Below, one piece after another: positions 62,501 to 64,000 of a stretch of DNA of 64,000 nt. Each line of letters starts with the position of its first letter. Position 1 is the first letter of the stretch. Source of the DNA: Zonotrichia leucophrys gambelii (lineage: Eukaryota > Chordata > Aves > Passeriformes > Passerellidae); the NCBI RefSeq assembly GCF_028769735.1, contig NC_088171.1, positions 90,380,912-90,444,911 on the forward strand, in the 5' to 3' direction. The notes under the pieces were generated by a model. That model was not told the origin of the DNA. It did no database searches and saw only the letters and a list, made by a program, of their open reading frames with translations. The position numbers and the translations under genes were made by a program.

Positions 62501-64000
62501 AATAATTGTTCAATTTTTTTTTCAGACCAACAAATATCTCCAAATCCAGGTTCTGTGTTAGAATATGTTTAGAAAAGTTCTGTTAAAAGATTTGTGAATT
62601 AAGATAATTTTCTTCATGTTGTTGAACTATATGTACAGATCTTTGAATTGTCTGGGGGTTTGTGTGTTTTGTGTTTATATTTTATGCACCCTAGTATCTT
62701 ATAATATTTCTTTTTGTTGTAACTTAGCAGATGGTTTTAGCATTCACTTGTTTGTATTCACACTGAATTTAGTTCTCTCTGGTTCATGAGCAGACCTGGA
62801 AATCCTGGAAGAAGCCCTCCATTGTAGAAGCTGCACTTTATATTCTTTCAAAAAGAAGGATTTCATCTCAATGTCCTCTTGCATTTCTTATGAGAATTTC
62901 AGTTAGCTTAAAAGTCAGTGAATATGTGGCATTTAGTCTACATCAGGCAAATTGTGAAATCACATTTTGGAGCTAAATTACACTGTATCCTAGCTGGCAA
63001 TTTACGGAGAGCTTGACCAGTACAATGGGCAAAATGTAAAACCATTACTACATCTTTAATAGGAATAAAAATCCACTATTATAATTTTATAAGTGACTTC
63101 AGAGACTGGAACAGAAAGGCACTTTTTAAGAAAAAAAATATCTGGAGAAGGAATACAAACATCCACATTAAAAAATCCCGAGGCAGAATTATGTATTGGC
63201 ATTTCTTAACAGTAACATGTTGCTGCTTTAAGACTCATTAGAGCAAAATCTTCTTGATGTTAAATTTCTCTTACAGAAGTGCCAGAAGTACTTTATTCTT
63301 AGACACCCTATGACTATTTAATCACAATTTCTATGAGAAAAGACTATTGTATATCATGATTCTAGCAATTAGGAAGTTTAAATGTATCTTTATATTAAAC
63401 AGACGCTTTGCACACTTTCCAGCCTGTAGTCATCTTGAGAGAAATGTCATAATTAATTGCTCTGTTGACTGTTTTGAGGGGGGAAAAAAGGGGAATCTCG
63501 GTGTTGATGAAACTGTAAATAGTCAAACTTTTCTCAGGAAAAAGAGACAACTAAGGCATTTCTTGTGTAAACTGCTAAATATATCTCAATAGGCTAGTCT
63601 AACGAAGTCCTTGAATAGCTAAGCATCTTGACAAAATGATAAATAGTCCCTTTTATCAAGGGGAAAATGTTGTAAATAAGTTTTTCTAATGCCTTTATTT
63701 TATGAGATTAAATTAATTTTTCATTGCTTTATTTTACATTACCTTTAACTAGGACACTGAGCATTCCTTGTAGTTTATATAATGTGCTTTTCTTTTGAAA
63801 GAAACTGCCTTCCCATAGTAAAATGTGATCCCTTTGACCATTTTTCTCCTACCTTTTGCCATTGATAACCAGAGTAATTCAGCTAAAACCAGTGGACTTT
63901 CTCAAGATTTACAGTAATGTAAATGAGAATGGATTTGGTGCTCTCAGCCAGCCACATGTTCCCCCTTTCCTCTGAAATATCAGCCACGCAATTGTCAAGC
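59598..64000. other. AT-rich non-coding DNA, no gene recognised
   Basis: Frames are 81 codons or fewer. 61440-61620 is GC-richer and unassigned. 61740-62560 is strongly AT-rich with many AATTA and TAATA words. 63230-63900 looks compositionally complex and may hold a conserved element. No repeat family recognised up to the window end. Confidence 0.5.

Noticed and set aside
1..64000. Bacterial-type features (operons, CRISPR arrays, terminators, origins)
   Set aside because: Composition, CpG scarcity, lack of coding density and the avian LINE and LTR repeats show vertebrate DNA; no regularly spaced repeats of CRISPR type were seen.

Overview
This window looks like intergenic or deep-intronic DNA from a bird, and most likely a songbird-type genome. 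It is AT-rich and CpG-poor, has almost no open reading frames above 100 codons, and lacks operon-like packing. Its recognisable repeats are avian: CR1 LINE 3' ends with the ATTCTATG-type tail (29.9, 55.0 and 58.3 kb), an older CR1 3' segment (13.1-13.7 kb), a fossil L3/CR1 (24.3-26.1 kb), an avian ERVL-type LTR (29.4-29.7 kb) and a second retroviral LTR on the minus strand (57.3-57.9 kb). Family names come from recalled consensus features; no search was run. I found no convincing protein-coding exon, tRNA, rRNA or CRISPR array.

Layout. 1-11 kb is AT-rich single-copy DNA with one possible MIR-like core-SINE (2.6-2.8 kb), a small hairpin cluster (7.65-7.73 kb) and one unexplained open frame (6.3-6.8 kb). 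11.3-13.1 kb is a GC-richer block of unknown origin that runs into the CR1 3' segment. 13.7-24.3 kb shows no repeat I can name. 24.3-26.1 kb holds the fossil CR1. 29.4-30.0 kb pairs an LTR with a CR1 tail. 32.8-33.1 kb holds another fossil LINE 3' region.

The most striking structure is at 34.4-35.5 kb: two 289-bp arms, inverted, about 96% identical with no net indel, around a 508-bp spacer. A 165-bp direct repeat occurs at 49.19 and 50.30 kb. A 213-bp polypyrimidine microsatellite with 24 perfect TTTC units lies at 44.6-44.8 kb, and a T/G-only tract at 59.46-59.60 kb.

No genes can be shown to work together here. If the window has a function, it is most likely regulatory: several stretches have homeodomain-like TAATTA cores and a low-decay look typical of conserved non-coding elements, but that needs cross-species alignment. 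I did not find strong evidence of a new biological system; the large inverted repeat is the best candidate for an undescribed element or a folded transcript.
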